DNA of 6,753 bases from contig CAUHFD010000161.1 in NCBI GenBank assembly GCA_959605275.1, positions 1-6,753 on the forward strand, written 5' to 3'. Positions 1 through 6,601 of the stretch are shown here, one piece after another (the first letter of the stretch is position 1; each line of letters opens with the position of its first letter). The notes under the pieces were generated by a model that ran no database searches, was not told the DNA's origin, and saw only the letters and a program-made list of their open reading frames with translations. The translations under genes were made by a program, and so were the position numbers. This DNA comes from an uncultured Eubacteriales bacterium (lineage in GTDB: Bacteria; Bacillota; Clostridia; Oscillospirales; Ruminococcaceae).

Positions 1-1683
1 ATCAGCAAACCATTTGGAGCCGTTTCCTTCGTCTCCCCCTTGCCAAAATTGAGGAACCGTTCCGTACATGCTCCAAGAGTTGGCTGCACCGCTTGACGAG
101 CGATATTGAAGCACGTGATCGCCATCTCCCAAGCTTGACAGCCAACGCCCGCCAAAATAAGTGCGATATCCGCCTCCCAAGTCACTGCTTAATTTCACTA
201 TAAACGGACAATAGTTATATGCCGGTGCACCTGATGTGGTGGGACGGTTAACAATAGAATTGTATGATGCAAAACTGCTGGTACTTTGCGGGCTAATCAT
301 AGATGTAAAATCCTTTTGTTCCATTCGTATAGACCGTACTAAAAAAGATGGCTGTTTGGCTACCACATAGACGTCATGTCTGCCGGTAATATTGGCGGTA
401 ACATTTACACAAACTTCGGTAAAATTAAACCAATCACCGGTGCGTTTTCCGTTTAATGCGGCTACTAAAGTACCGGTTGGACTATCTAATCTAACCTCCA
501 AATTTGTTTCGGGATATGTGCTTCCAACCGCAACACTGTCTTTATTGCTTGCCTGATCAAAATAGATCTGCTTGACGCCGGGATTACCAAAATCAATATC
601 CTCGAACACATAATAATTTTGTGAGAAGCTTGTATTGGCCTCAAAGGCTTCACTGCCCGTAACCGGATCACGTGAAAGAGTCATGCCAATCGAAAAATCA
701 GCTGCATGTGAGTCAAAATAGCTATATGCCGAACGGTAATTTCTTTCAACGAATTCAATAGATTTATAGGTAGAATTTATTTGCTTCACTACAAAATAAA
801 TATCTCGTTCGCCGCGAACTGTTTTCGTAATATTTGCTTCAAGTACAGACCAGTTATTCCAATCTCCCGTTCGTTTAGCGCTGAAGGTTCCAATTAATTC
901 TCCTGTCGGCGAATCCACGCGTATTTCAATATTAGTTCCCGCAAAAGCAGAGCCAATGCTGACCGAACTGTTGTTGGAAGCTTGACGAATAAGCACTGTA
1001 TCTAAACCCAAATCACCAAAATTATAATCCAGAAAAGCAAAATAATGTGTTTCATTTGCCTGCGTTGGCTCCAATTTTCCGAAAACATCGTCTTTTGAAT
1101 CCCACGTTTCAGACATACCCGACATTGTATCAGCCGTTACAGCCGTGATTTGACGATACGGTTGGCGTTCAATAAATTCGACGGACTTAATAACAATACT
1201 GGACATCTTTACGACAAAATAAACATCTTGAACGCCGGTAACGACCTGATTCATTCGTACATACGTTGCTTCCCAATTTTGCCAGTTCCCTGTTCTTTTC
1301 GCACGAAACACACCAATTAACGTACCGGTTTTGCTTCCAATTCGAGCTTCAACAGCAGTATCAGAATAATATTTTCCTACATCAACACCGGTCAAATTAC
1401 TGGCTTGCTTTATTCGGATATCCGCAAGACCGTTCGTGCCAAAATCCATTGATTTAAATGCGAAATAATGTTCGTTTCCACTGCCTGATTCTACGGCGTC
1501 CATACTTGAATCCTTTGGATCCCAAGTTAAACTCATACCGACGCTCTCATCAGCGAAAGCCGGATAAAACACCTTAAAAGGAGAAGCTGTAAGCGGAACA
1601 TTTGCGTGGCTCATTGGTAGTTCGAGAGTCAAAAAACATACTAATAAACAAACGGACAAAAAAACTACGCGAAATCTTTTCAT
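1..1683 (-). CDS. Secreted multi-modular protein: signal peptide, three CBM6-like modules, start of a probable beta-propeller glycosidase domain (3' end missing)
   Basis: The frame is open from the ATG at 1683 to the left edge (561 codons, no stop), so the gene continues outside. Residues 1-27 form a Sec signal peptide: basic MKRFR, a hydrophobic core to about residue 20, and probable cleavage after SHA (25-27). Three CBM6-like beta-sandwich modules follow at about 36-172, 182-313 and 322-456. Each carries the family's FG..G strand followed by QASN, and a KRTG[DN]W.N[WF] motif. From about 462 the sequence changes: APAYNYCPFIVKLSSD, YRTYFGGRW, then GDGDHVLQYRSSSG...W. This looks like the first blade of a five-bladed propeller glycosidase (GH43/GH117-like), but too little is visible to name a family. 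CBM6 modules bind polysaccharide chains or ends; three would anchor the enzyme to insoluble or cell-surface glycan. An in-frame TAA lies just upstream, so this ATG is the earliest start, although its SD (GGGATG) is weak. It probably supplies oligosaccharides to the upstream transporter. Confidence 0.85.
   Translation of the reverse strand, partial: MKRFRVVFLSVCLLVCFLTLELPMSHANVPLTASPFKVFYPAFADESVGMSLTWDPKDSSMDAVESGSGNEHYFAFKSMDFGTNGLADIRIKQASNLTGVDVGKYYSDTAVEARIGSKTGTLIGVFRAKRTGNWQNWEATYVRMNQVVTGVQDVYFVVKMSSIVIKSVEFIERQPYRQITAVTADTMSGMSETWDSKDDVFGKLEPTQANETHYFAFLDYNFGDLGLDTVLIRQASNNSSVSIGSAFAGTNIEIRVDSPTGELIGTFSAKRTGDWNNWSVLEANITKTVRGERDIYFVVKQINSTYKSIEFVERNYRSAYSYFDSHAADFSIGMTLSRDPVTGSEAFEANTSFSQNYYVFEDIDFGNPGVKQIYFDQASNKDSVAVGSTYPETNLEVRLDSPTGTLVAALNGKRTGDWFNFTEVCVNVTANITGRHDVYVVAKQPSFLVRSIRMEQKDFTSMISPQSTSSFASYNSIVNRPTTSGAPAYNYCPFIVKLSSDLGGGYRTYFGGRWLSSLGDGDHVLQYRSSSGAANSWSMYGTVPQFWQGGDEGNGSKWFAD
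316..1578 (-). repeat. Three tandem CBM6-like coding repeats
   Basis: The KRTG[DN]W motif recurs at residues 129, 270 and 413 of the secreted protein, a period of 141-143 codons. Matching lines from the three copies are GTLIGVFRAKRTGNWQNW, GELIGTFSAKRTGDWNNW and GTLVAALNGKRTGDWFNF. Each copy also has an FG..G...(I/F)..QASN strand and opens with a G-M-(S/T)-L/E stretch followed by W/R-D. Copies 1 and 2 are closer to each other than to copy 3. The repeats are clear at protein level but diverged in DNA, so they are an old duplication and not a recent tandem expansion. Confidence 0.85.
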
Positions 1684-1871
1684 TACATCATCCCATTCAC
1701 TTGAATTTTATATTTTACCGGCAGCGAAGGCTAGATTTTTGCGCTGACATGTAACATTACCCCATACTAAAACACTGCGCACTCATCCTCCTTTCTTTGG
1801 TAATAATCTCAACATGAATCAGCAATAGCACGATTTGAACGATGAATAATACTACTGTTCTCGTTATCATC
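1684..1871 (-). other. Leader region of the CBM6 gene with two very small ORFs
   Basis: About 190 bp separate the pseudogene from the CBM6 gene. No convincing sigma-A promoter or terminator was found. Two small minus-strand frames are present. One (1757-1870, 37 codons, ATG) encodes a hydrophobic peptide, TRTVVLFIVQIVLLLIHVEI in its first half, with no clear ribosome site. The other (1708-1782, 24 codons, GTG) is preceded by a near-perfect AAAGGAGG at 1787-1794, only 4 nt from the GTG, and stops 24 bp before the CBM6 start. An ATG also touches the AAAGGAGG directly, too close for normal initiation. A small palindrome, TTGGAAACTCCAA, spans 1879-1891 just upstream. Neither peptide is recognised; they may be chance or leader peptides. 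Confidence 0.3.
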
Positions 1872-2471
1872 CTATTTATTGGAGTTTCCAAAAACACATA
1901 ATAAGATTTTTTGTTCGAGCTTAAAGGTGTTTTTCCGAATGTTATAACCCGACACGTATAATCATTGGCTCCCCTTTTAAGCTATTTCAATATTAACTCA
2001 TTCCCGTTCAAATATCAGTGATCTGCAATCATTCTCATCGACAAAAATCTTAGCCATAGCGCCTGCAAAATCAACTTGCAAAAATATACAGACGGAGGAT
2101 TCCAATACAATTAAGAGTGCACTGGTCACTTAATACGAGTTTCTGAAATAAAAGAAGATTTATCTTTAAGCATTCCATTATCTTACACTTATGGTGATTC
2201 TTTTATAGTTCAAAAAAACCACTTTGTTATGCGGATATCATCATCCAGACGCATGATAAGACAAATCGCAATCAATAACAAAATGGTCAAACAACAAATA
2301 CATGTCACTGAGCTTCAATTGGCAAATCCAACAAAGAATCTTTATAACAGACTTTTTAATAAAACTGCCCAAATTTCCGTACATGGATAAATCGTTATAC
2401 AGATAATTGTCGAACATAGAGGTATCCTATCTCAGTCAACATCTCGTATCAGTAACCGGACTCCAATAACA
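1872..2471 (-). pseudogene. Decayed 3' fragment of a glycoside hydrolase gene (C-terminal beta-sandwich region)
   Basis: No long ORF survives here, but one minus-strand frame keeps protein-like stretches in a sensible order. LYNDLSMYGNLGSF (2361-2402) is followed by HASG, two stops, then YPHNKVVFLNYKRITIS. Further on come VDFAGAMAKIFVDENDC (2025-2075) and, after another stop, VNIEIA. LKGEPMIIRV appears in a shifted frame, then VSGYNIRKNTF back in the first frame. A shifted piece before the first stretch reads LLESGY, stop, YEMLTEIGYLYV. This resembles the tail of large glycosidases: '...L..GeN.I.l...y..le.lYl.GdFgv', a 'sGyPfy.G...Y...i.l' strand, a 'vdf.G..a.Vfvn' sandwich, then 'LK.GeN.I.i.V...RNtfG'. 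In-frame stops fall at 2243, 2240, 2180, 2168, 2162, 2132, 2000, 1979 and 1964 (high coordinate of each). The catalytic 5' part is missing, and the remnant abuts the GH20 stop. It is probably a lost locus member. The family match is by eye and the borders are approximate. Confidence 0.6.
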
Positions 2472-2489
2472 AAATTTAGGCAGTTTTAT
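2359..2489. repeat. 18-bp inverted repeat, arms 2359-2376 and 2472-2489
   Basis: The left arm reads ATAAAACTGCCCAAATTT. The right arm, read on the minus strand, is ATAAAACTGCCTAAATTT. They agree at 17 of 18 positions, separated by 95 bp. The right arm begins three bases after the GH20 stop codon; the left arm lies inside the decayed reading frame (its GNLGSF codons). There is no transposase and no U-run, so it is neither a clear insertion-sequence end nor a simple terminator. A long stem in the mRNA or a trace of template switching are possible explanations. Confidence 0.7.
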
Positions 2490-2492
2490 GAA

Positions 2493-3932
2493 TTATTCAA
2501 TTATTTTTCTCAGTTTTTTCTTTAAAACATCATAGGATGCTTTCACCTCTTCAAACGTTCTCTGTTTTTGAATATTCCACGTATTCTCTGCGAGAAAAGG
2601 CAAACGTTCTAATAAGAGATCTCTCTCGTCTATTACGCCCTGTTCTGTATTTTCAATATAGTGACTGCTAATCCGATCACCCCATGCAAGCAGTTGTCCG
2701 CCGCAGATATCGGAATCGGGATCGATCTCAAGACCCGTATGAAGATATGGAGACCCCCCATGTACCGGCTGCCATTTATAAATAGACCAATCATAAATGT
2801 TTTTCGGCTCCCAGCAAACAAGAGAAGTCACGACATATAACGGATTCCAGGAACAATTTATGATTCGGAATCCCGCCTTTAAGAGATCCGGCGTTGTTTG
2901 ATAATAATTCTCCCAACTCATTAATAGTATATCTTTAGAGACATATTCATTCACTTCTTTTGAAAAACCTTCCCATGCAATCGGAATTTTCCCGCTTGCA
3001 AACACCGCATCAGCCATTTTCTGTACAAAATTTGCATACATCCGTTCTGCGAACAAATGTGATTCCATGTTATTCGGATCAATTCCAAGAGATTGACCGT
3101 ATTCCCTGCATGCAGTACATTCAGCCCATTTCTTGATTTCCGCTTCATCTCCCCCAATGTGAATATATTCTGAGTCAGGAAACATCCGACATAGTTCGGA
3201 AAACAAATCCTGCATAGCGCGAATAGAGTCAGCATGCTGACAGATAATCCCAGAAGTGCCAAACAGTTCAGGATAGCTCTGTTGAAACGGCTCGCAGTGT
3301 CCCGGAACATCGATTTCAGGCACAATCATTACACCTCTTGCAGAAGCATATTCATTCAGTCTTTTAATTTCATCTTTTGTATAATGCCGTCCTTTGGTAG
3401 ATAATTTTGGGAAACAATCAGACGGCAAGGTGTAACTTTGCGTATCCGTAAAATGCAAATGGAGGATATTCACCCTATAAAAATAACACATGTCTACATA
3501 TTGCAGTAAATATCGAAAAGGATGCCAGCATCTTGCAAGATCTACCATCATTCCGCGATACACGCAATCACTTTGATCCGTAATTGTTAACTCCGGCAAT
3601 ACAAGCATACCGTCTGCTTCCTCCGCAATTTGCAAAATAGCAGAAAATGCATTGTGTAAACCGGACATATCCTCCGCATGAACAGAAACAGCATTTTTCT
3701 CACAATGTATAATATATTGTCCACTCTTTAGGGTAGTCTCTCGGTATATTTTGAATGTCCCCTCCCCATATTCAAACTTAAGACCGAGTAACTTTTCCGC
3801 ATATCCCGCAAAAACAACTGTTGCTTCTTTAAAAGCATTTTCCATACAACACAATATAGGTCTGCAAACACATTTCGTCGGTTTGACTTGCAATCCATCA
3901 ATATGCTTGGGAGTGGGTATACATTGAATCAT
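2493..3932 (-). CDS. GH20 beta-N-acetylhexosaminidase-like enzyme, cytosolic
   Basis: A 479-residue GH20 protein. The family removes terminal beta-linked GlcNAc or GalNAc by substrate-assisted catalysis. The N-terminus CIPTPKHIDG (4-13) matches the usual start of the GH20 N-terminal domain, supporting this ATG over Met30. The (beta/alpha)8 domain begins at YRGMMVDLAR (125-134; Arg126 is a likely sugar-binding residue). It continues with ILHLHFTD (156-163), PEIDVPGH (205-212) and the catalytic pair Asp262-Glu263 in HIGGDE (258-263). WEG (320-322) and WENYY (340-344) follow, then GGQLLAWGD (411-419) at the barrel end. Two usual -1 subsite positions look changed: the Tyr-x-Asp motif reads YVV (366-368), and the Trp-x-Glu motif reads WGD (417-419). 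No signal peptide is visible, unlike many secreted GH20 enzymes, which fits cleavage of imported oligosaccharides next to an ABC importer. The N-terminal half has many cysteines. The family is certain; exact specificity is not, and the altered residues mean plain hexosaminidase activity should not be assumed. Confidence 0.93.
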   Translation of the reverse strand: MIQCIPTPKHIDGLQVKPTKCVCRPILCCMENAFKEATVVFAGYAEKLLGLKFEYGEGTFKIYRETTLKSGQYIIHCEKNAVSVHAEDMSGLHNAFSAILQIAEEADGMLVLPELTITDQSDCVYRGMMVDLARCWHPFRYLLQYVDMCYFYRVNILHLHFTDTQSYTLPSDCFPKLSTKGRHYTKDEIKRLNEYASARGVMIVPEIDVPGHCEPFQQSYPELFGTSGIICQHADSIRAMQDLFSELCRMFPDSEYIHIGGDEAEIKKWAECTACREYGQSLGIDPNNMESHLFAERMYANFVQKMADAVFASGKIPIAWEGFSKEVNEYVSKDILLMSWENYYQTTPDLLKAGFRIINCSWNPLYVVTSLVCWEPKNIYDWSIYKWQPVHGGSPYLHTGLEIDPDSDICGGQLLAWGDRISSHYIENTEQGVIDERDLLLERLPFLAENTWNIQKQRTFEEVKASYDVLKKKLRKIIE

Positions 3933-4043
3933 CTAAATCACAGCCCTTATTATAAAATTCAACAACAATTTTTTCTTCTTTATTTAAAACCGCTTACAAT
4001 AATATCTTGCGATTCAGCATCTCCGGTAGACATACAGTTTCGA
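3933..4043 (-). other. 111-bp intergenic gap before the GH20 gene
   Basis: This is the only sizeable gap among the first four genes. It holds the cre-like 14-mer. Just before the GH20 start it also holds a perfect TATAAT (minus strand), but this is only 16 nt from the ATG and has no good -35 partner at the right distance, so a promoter there is doubtful. An AAGGG about 11 nt before the ATG is the likely ribosome site of GH20. No hairpin with a U-run was seen, so read-through from the upstream gene is plausible. Confidence 0.5.
3985..3998 (-). promoter_or_regulatory. Candidate CcpA cre / LacI-type operator
   Basis: On the minus strand the 14-mer reads TGTAAGCGGTTTTA. It fits the catabolite-responsive consensus TGWAANCGNTNWCA at every fixed position except one (T for C near the end). 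It lies in the 111-bp gap between the GWNEW glycosidase gene and the GH20 gene, about 50 bp before the GH20 start. CcpA repression of sugar-degradation genes in Bacillota is well known, but local LacI-family regulators bind similar sequences, so the protein that uses this site is an inference. Confidence 0.45.
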
Positions 4044-5663
4044 CTATAATTTAGCCACAAATTTAAATCTGCCAACAGGGGTACAGGTGCCATGTAAATA
4101 CATGTCCTTTATGCTTTTCAGCGGTATATCGGAAACTGTCCATTGAAAGTAGATCATATTGTGAAATAATTCTTTAGGCAACACAACAGCAATATCGTAT
4201 TCCCGAAAGATTATCTTTGCTTTGCCGATTTTATTTTCTTCTCCATTTATAACAGAGAAAATATCGGTCTCTTGCTCTGCCGATTTCATACACACCATGT
4301 ATTCGTTTTCTCCGCTAGAACAGAACAATTTCACTTCAACATTCTGTTTCCACGGGAACAGCGATTCTGCAGTACTGACTAAAAAATACACATTCTTTTG
4401 ATCTTGTAATAATTTCAGCGAAACAAATCTATTGACTGCCGAAGAATCCTCAAAATACATCTTTTCATATCCTGGAAATTGGCGCAATGTTACTGCAGGA
4501 CGGAATGGACAGATTTCCGATGCCGTTTCTGCTTGCGCAAAAATATCTGAATTATTTTCAATAATGCGAACAGAATACAAATCAGCATCATATCCTTTAA
4601 ATCTGCGAATATTAGATACGGTCTGCATATAGTAGTTATCTTCCAGTACGCCATCCATAGGCTCAATATCACGACTATATTCTTCATCCGCATTATCCAC
4701 AAACAAAATCGGACGTTCTTTACTTCCCTGAATACGATTCATCGTCCATTCGTTCCATCCGGTTAAAAAAATGGTCTCAGCATCAGATTGAATCGCCGCA
4801 TCCCACTGCTCTTGATAATTATATCCATAAAGTTTAGAATCAGCTGTAATATGATTCTTTCCGTTATAATAGCTGCGACTATGATTCCCTGTCTCGCCGT
4901 ATAATGCAGAATCTCCCATAGAAAGTTGTGGATGCTGTGCCGGGGAAACACTAATTACCCCATGTTTTCCGTCTTTATCATAATATACTGTCTGCGGCAT
5001 AATAAAACTTATCCATGGAAAAGCATTTTGGCGATCAGGCTCAATCGGCCATTGTGCTTCACGAATCGTGAAAAATTGTTTTATTTCAGCAGAGCATTCT
5101 TCTTCATGAGTAATAAGTAGCGGCTTTCCATCAACACAATACCACAAATCCGGGTACACGTTTTTTTTGTAGATTTCTTCATATATTCTCTGAGCTGTTT
5201 CGCCTGCATAAGAATTAGTAAAATATCCTATTTGAGGCACTTTAAATCCCTGTCTCCTACCATCCTCCAAAACTTCCATTAGAGAAACTGCTACATCAGG
5301 ATAAGTAAATGCATTGGTTGTATCAAAAAGCAAAAAATCAATATCCGCTTGCACAAACAACTCAACATGTTTGCTCATAACCCATTTTTCTCTGGAGAGA
5401 TAATATCCGTATATTGGTTTCCCCCAGTAATATAAAACAGGCTCTGTTCCCCATAGCTTATCATCCGGTTTGTAGCCCGCTTTCGGATCTTTGCGTAAAA
5501 TATCAGAAATATTTTGTACTTGCAGTTCATCCGGATTACCGTGTTCTCCATTCCATAGAAAATAAAACAATCCTACCTTTTTATCCTCTCTTTTTTTTGA
5601 TTCTAACGATAATTTTCTTCCCAAGGCATCTACTGCACCCACCGCATAACTTTTTCTTTCCAT
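4044..5663 (-). CDS. Cytosolic glycosidase-like protein: GWNEW TIM barrel (GH99/WbsX-like) plus C-terminal CBM9/DOMON-like domain
   Basis: A 539-residue protein without signal peptide or membrane helix, so probably cytosolic. The N-terminal ~350 residues look like a TIM-barrel glycosidase. VGLFYFLWNGEHG (30-42) would be the first strand. It is followed by YYWGKPIYGYYLS (78-90), FLLFDTTNAFTYPDV (110-124), with Asp114 on a strand end, and a late strand ending in GWNEW (302-306). GWNEW is shared with GH99 endo-mannosidases and WbsX-like proteins, and Glu305 is a candidate catalytic residue. The C-terminal part (~380-539) contains VSLKLLQDQKNVYFLVSTAE (414-433) and MYLHGTCTPVGRFKF (521-535). This resembles the beta-sandwich of CBM9/DOMON type often attached to glycosidases. 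The start is firm: GGAGGG at 5669-5674 lies 5 nt before the ATG. It sits directly after two sugar permeases and before a GH20 gene. The fold is likely; reaction and substrate are unknown. GH99-like is a resemblance by eye, not a family assignment. Confidence 0.75.
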   Translation of the reverse strand: MERKSYAVGAVDALGRKLSLESKKREDKKVGLFYFLWNGEHGNPDELQVQNISDILRKDPKAGYKPDDKLWGTEPVLYYWGKPIYGYYLSREKWVMSKHVELFVQADIDFLLFDTTNAFTYPDVAVSLMEVLEDGRRQGFKVPQIGYFTNSYAGETAQRIYEEIYKKNVYPDLWYCVDGKPLLITHEEECSAEIKQFFTIREAQWPIEPDRQNAFPWISFIMPQTVYYDKDGKHGVISVSPAQHPQLSMGDSALYGETGNHSRSYYNGKNHITADSKLYGYNYQEQWDAAIQSDAETIFLTGWNEWTMNRIQGSKERPILFVDNADEEYSRDIEPMDGVLEDNYYMQTVSNIRRFKGYDADLYSVRIIENNSDIFAQAETASEICPFRPAVTLRQFPGYEKMYFEDSSAVNRFVSLKLLQDQKNVYFLVSTAESLFPWKQNVEVKLFCSSGENEYMVCMKSAEQETDIFSVINGEENKIGKAKIIFREYDIAVVLPKELFHNMIYFQWTVSDIPLKSIKDMYLHGTCTPVGRFKFVAKL

Positions 5664-5689
5664 TATAGCCCTCCAAAAACACCTGTTGT

Positions 5690-6580
5690 TTATTCTTTTA
5701 CACCGGCGCTTGCCATACCTTCAATGACATTGCTTTGTGTAATAATAAACACCGTAATAGGAACAATCATCATAATAACCGCCACAGCCGAACCGATTCC
5801 GGCTCGAGCAATTCCAGCTGTCATAATTTGCCCAAGTGCATAATTGAGTGTTTTTAATTCTTCGGAATAAATATAAGGATTAGCGCCCATAGACCATAAA
5901 GATTGAACGGCAAACACAATTAAAGTCAGCCATGCCGCCTTTACATTAGGCATCACAATTTTCCAAAAGATACAATATTCGCTGTCTCCGTCGATACGTG
6001 CCGCCTCTAGCATGGCATCGTGTATCTGCTCCATGAATTGCTTCATCAGATAAACCCCCATCGTGCTTCCAAGTACTGGGACCAGAACAGCCAGATAGGT
6101 ATCAATCCAGCCGAGTTTTGCCATAACCAGATAACTCGGAATAGCAGTCACAGCAGTGCTGAACATCAATGAAAAAAAGATGATTTTAAAATAAATCTGA
6201 TGTCCCGGGAATTTGTGCTTCGCCAAAGGATACGCACACATAGAACCAAAAATAATCTGACCTACCGTTCCGAGAATCGTAATCAGCAAGGTATTAAAGA
6301 CATATCGCAACAATGGAACTACCGAATCATTCATTACCGTCAATAAATCACTATAATTTTGGAAAGTCGGATTCATAACATAAAATTTTGGCGGGAATAT
6401 CCAAAGCTCATTTAATGGCTTGAACGAATTGATAATAGCTAAAAACAGCGGTGCCGCTGTAAAAGCTCCAATTATAGTCAAAAAAAGTGCAACCATTATA
6501 TTTCCACCAACGGTTCGATTTACTTTTTTTGCGCGGAAAAGCCGTTTCCTTCTTTTCTGCTCTTTTACTTTTTCATACAC
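5690..6580 (-). CDS. Carbohydrate ABC transporter permease, MalG/AraQ type (CUT1)
   Basis: Complete 296-residue inner-membrane permease of a CUT1 sugar importer, of normal family length. A basic N-terminus (residues 1-22) is followed by about six hydrophobic helices, near 28-50, 92-116, 131-152, 160-182, 213-231 and 263-283. After helix 1 comes the typical NSFKPLNE segment (51-58). The cytoplasmic EAA loop, which docks on the ATPase, is clear at 192-211: EAARIDGDSEYCIFWKIVMP, with the conserved Gly at 198 and Pro at 211. The protein ends EGMASAGVKE, close to the usual 'EG...GAVKG' tail. An AAAGGAG-like site lies about 12 nt upstream of the ATG, a little far but usable. It follows the first permease by 21 bp and is followed after 26 bp by a glycosidase gene, so the three are probably one transcript. 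The sugar cannot be read from the permease; the neighbours suggest oligosaccharides. No ATPase gene is visible; many CUT1 systems share MsmX-type ATPases encoded elsewhere. Confidence 0.95.
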   Translation of the reverse strand: MYEKVKEQKRRKRLFRAKKVNRTVGGNIMVALFLTIIGAFTAAPLFLAIINSFKPLNELWIFPPKFYVMNPTFQNYSDLLTVMNDSVVPLLRYVFNTLLITILGTVGQIIFGSMCAYPLAKHKFPGHQIYFKIIFFSLMFSTAVTAIPSYLVMAKLGWIDTYLAVLVPVLGSTMGVYLMKQFMEQIHDAMLEAARIDGDSEYCIFWKIVMPNVKAAWLTLIVFAVQSLWSMGANPYIYSEELKTLNYALGQIMTAGIARAGIGSAVAVIMMIVPITVFIITQSNVIEGMASAGVKE

Positions 6581-6601
6581 AGGAAACTCTCTCCTTTCGC
6601 C

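Noticed and set aside
1266..1457. 63-codon plus-strand ORF opposite the first CBM6 module
   Set aside because: Antisense to a protein with three recognisable repeats; a shadow.
1722..1746. CAGCG...CGCTG inverted repeat as a terminator
   Set aside because: Only five paired bases, a long loop and no adjoining U-run in either orientation at the right place.
1757..1870. 37-codon hydrophobic peptide frame on the minus strand
   Set aside because: It has no clear ribosome site and overlaps the tail of decayed DNA; kept only as a note in the leader region and not called as a gene.
2951..3325. 124-codon minus-strand ORF inside the GH20 gene
   Set aside because: It overlaps fully with the GH20 coding sequence in another frame and shows no domain-like features; it is a shadow ORF.
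3939..3964. TATAAT just upstream of the GH20 start as a promoter
   Set aside because: The -10 would put the transcript start about 9 nt before the ATG, and no -35 element is found at 16-18 bp.
5414..5668. 84-codon plus-strand ORF opposite the start of the GWNEW glycosidase gene
   Set aside because: Antisense to a well-supported gene with a strong ribosome site; its composition reads as reverse-complement noise.
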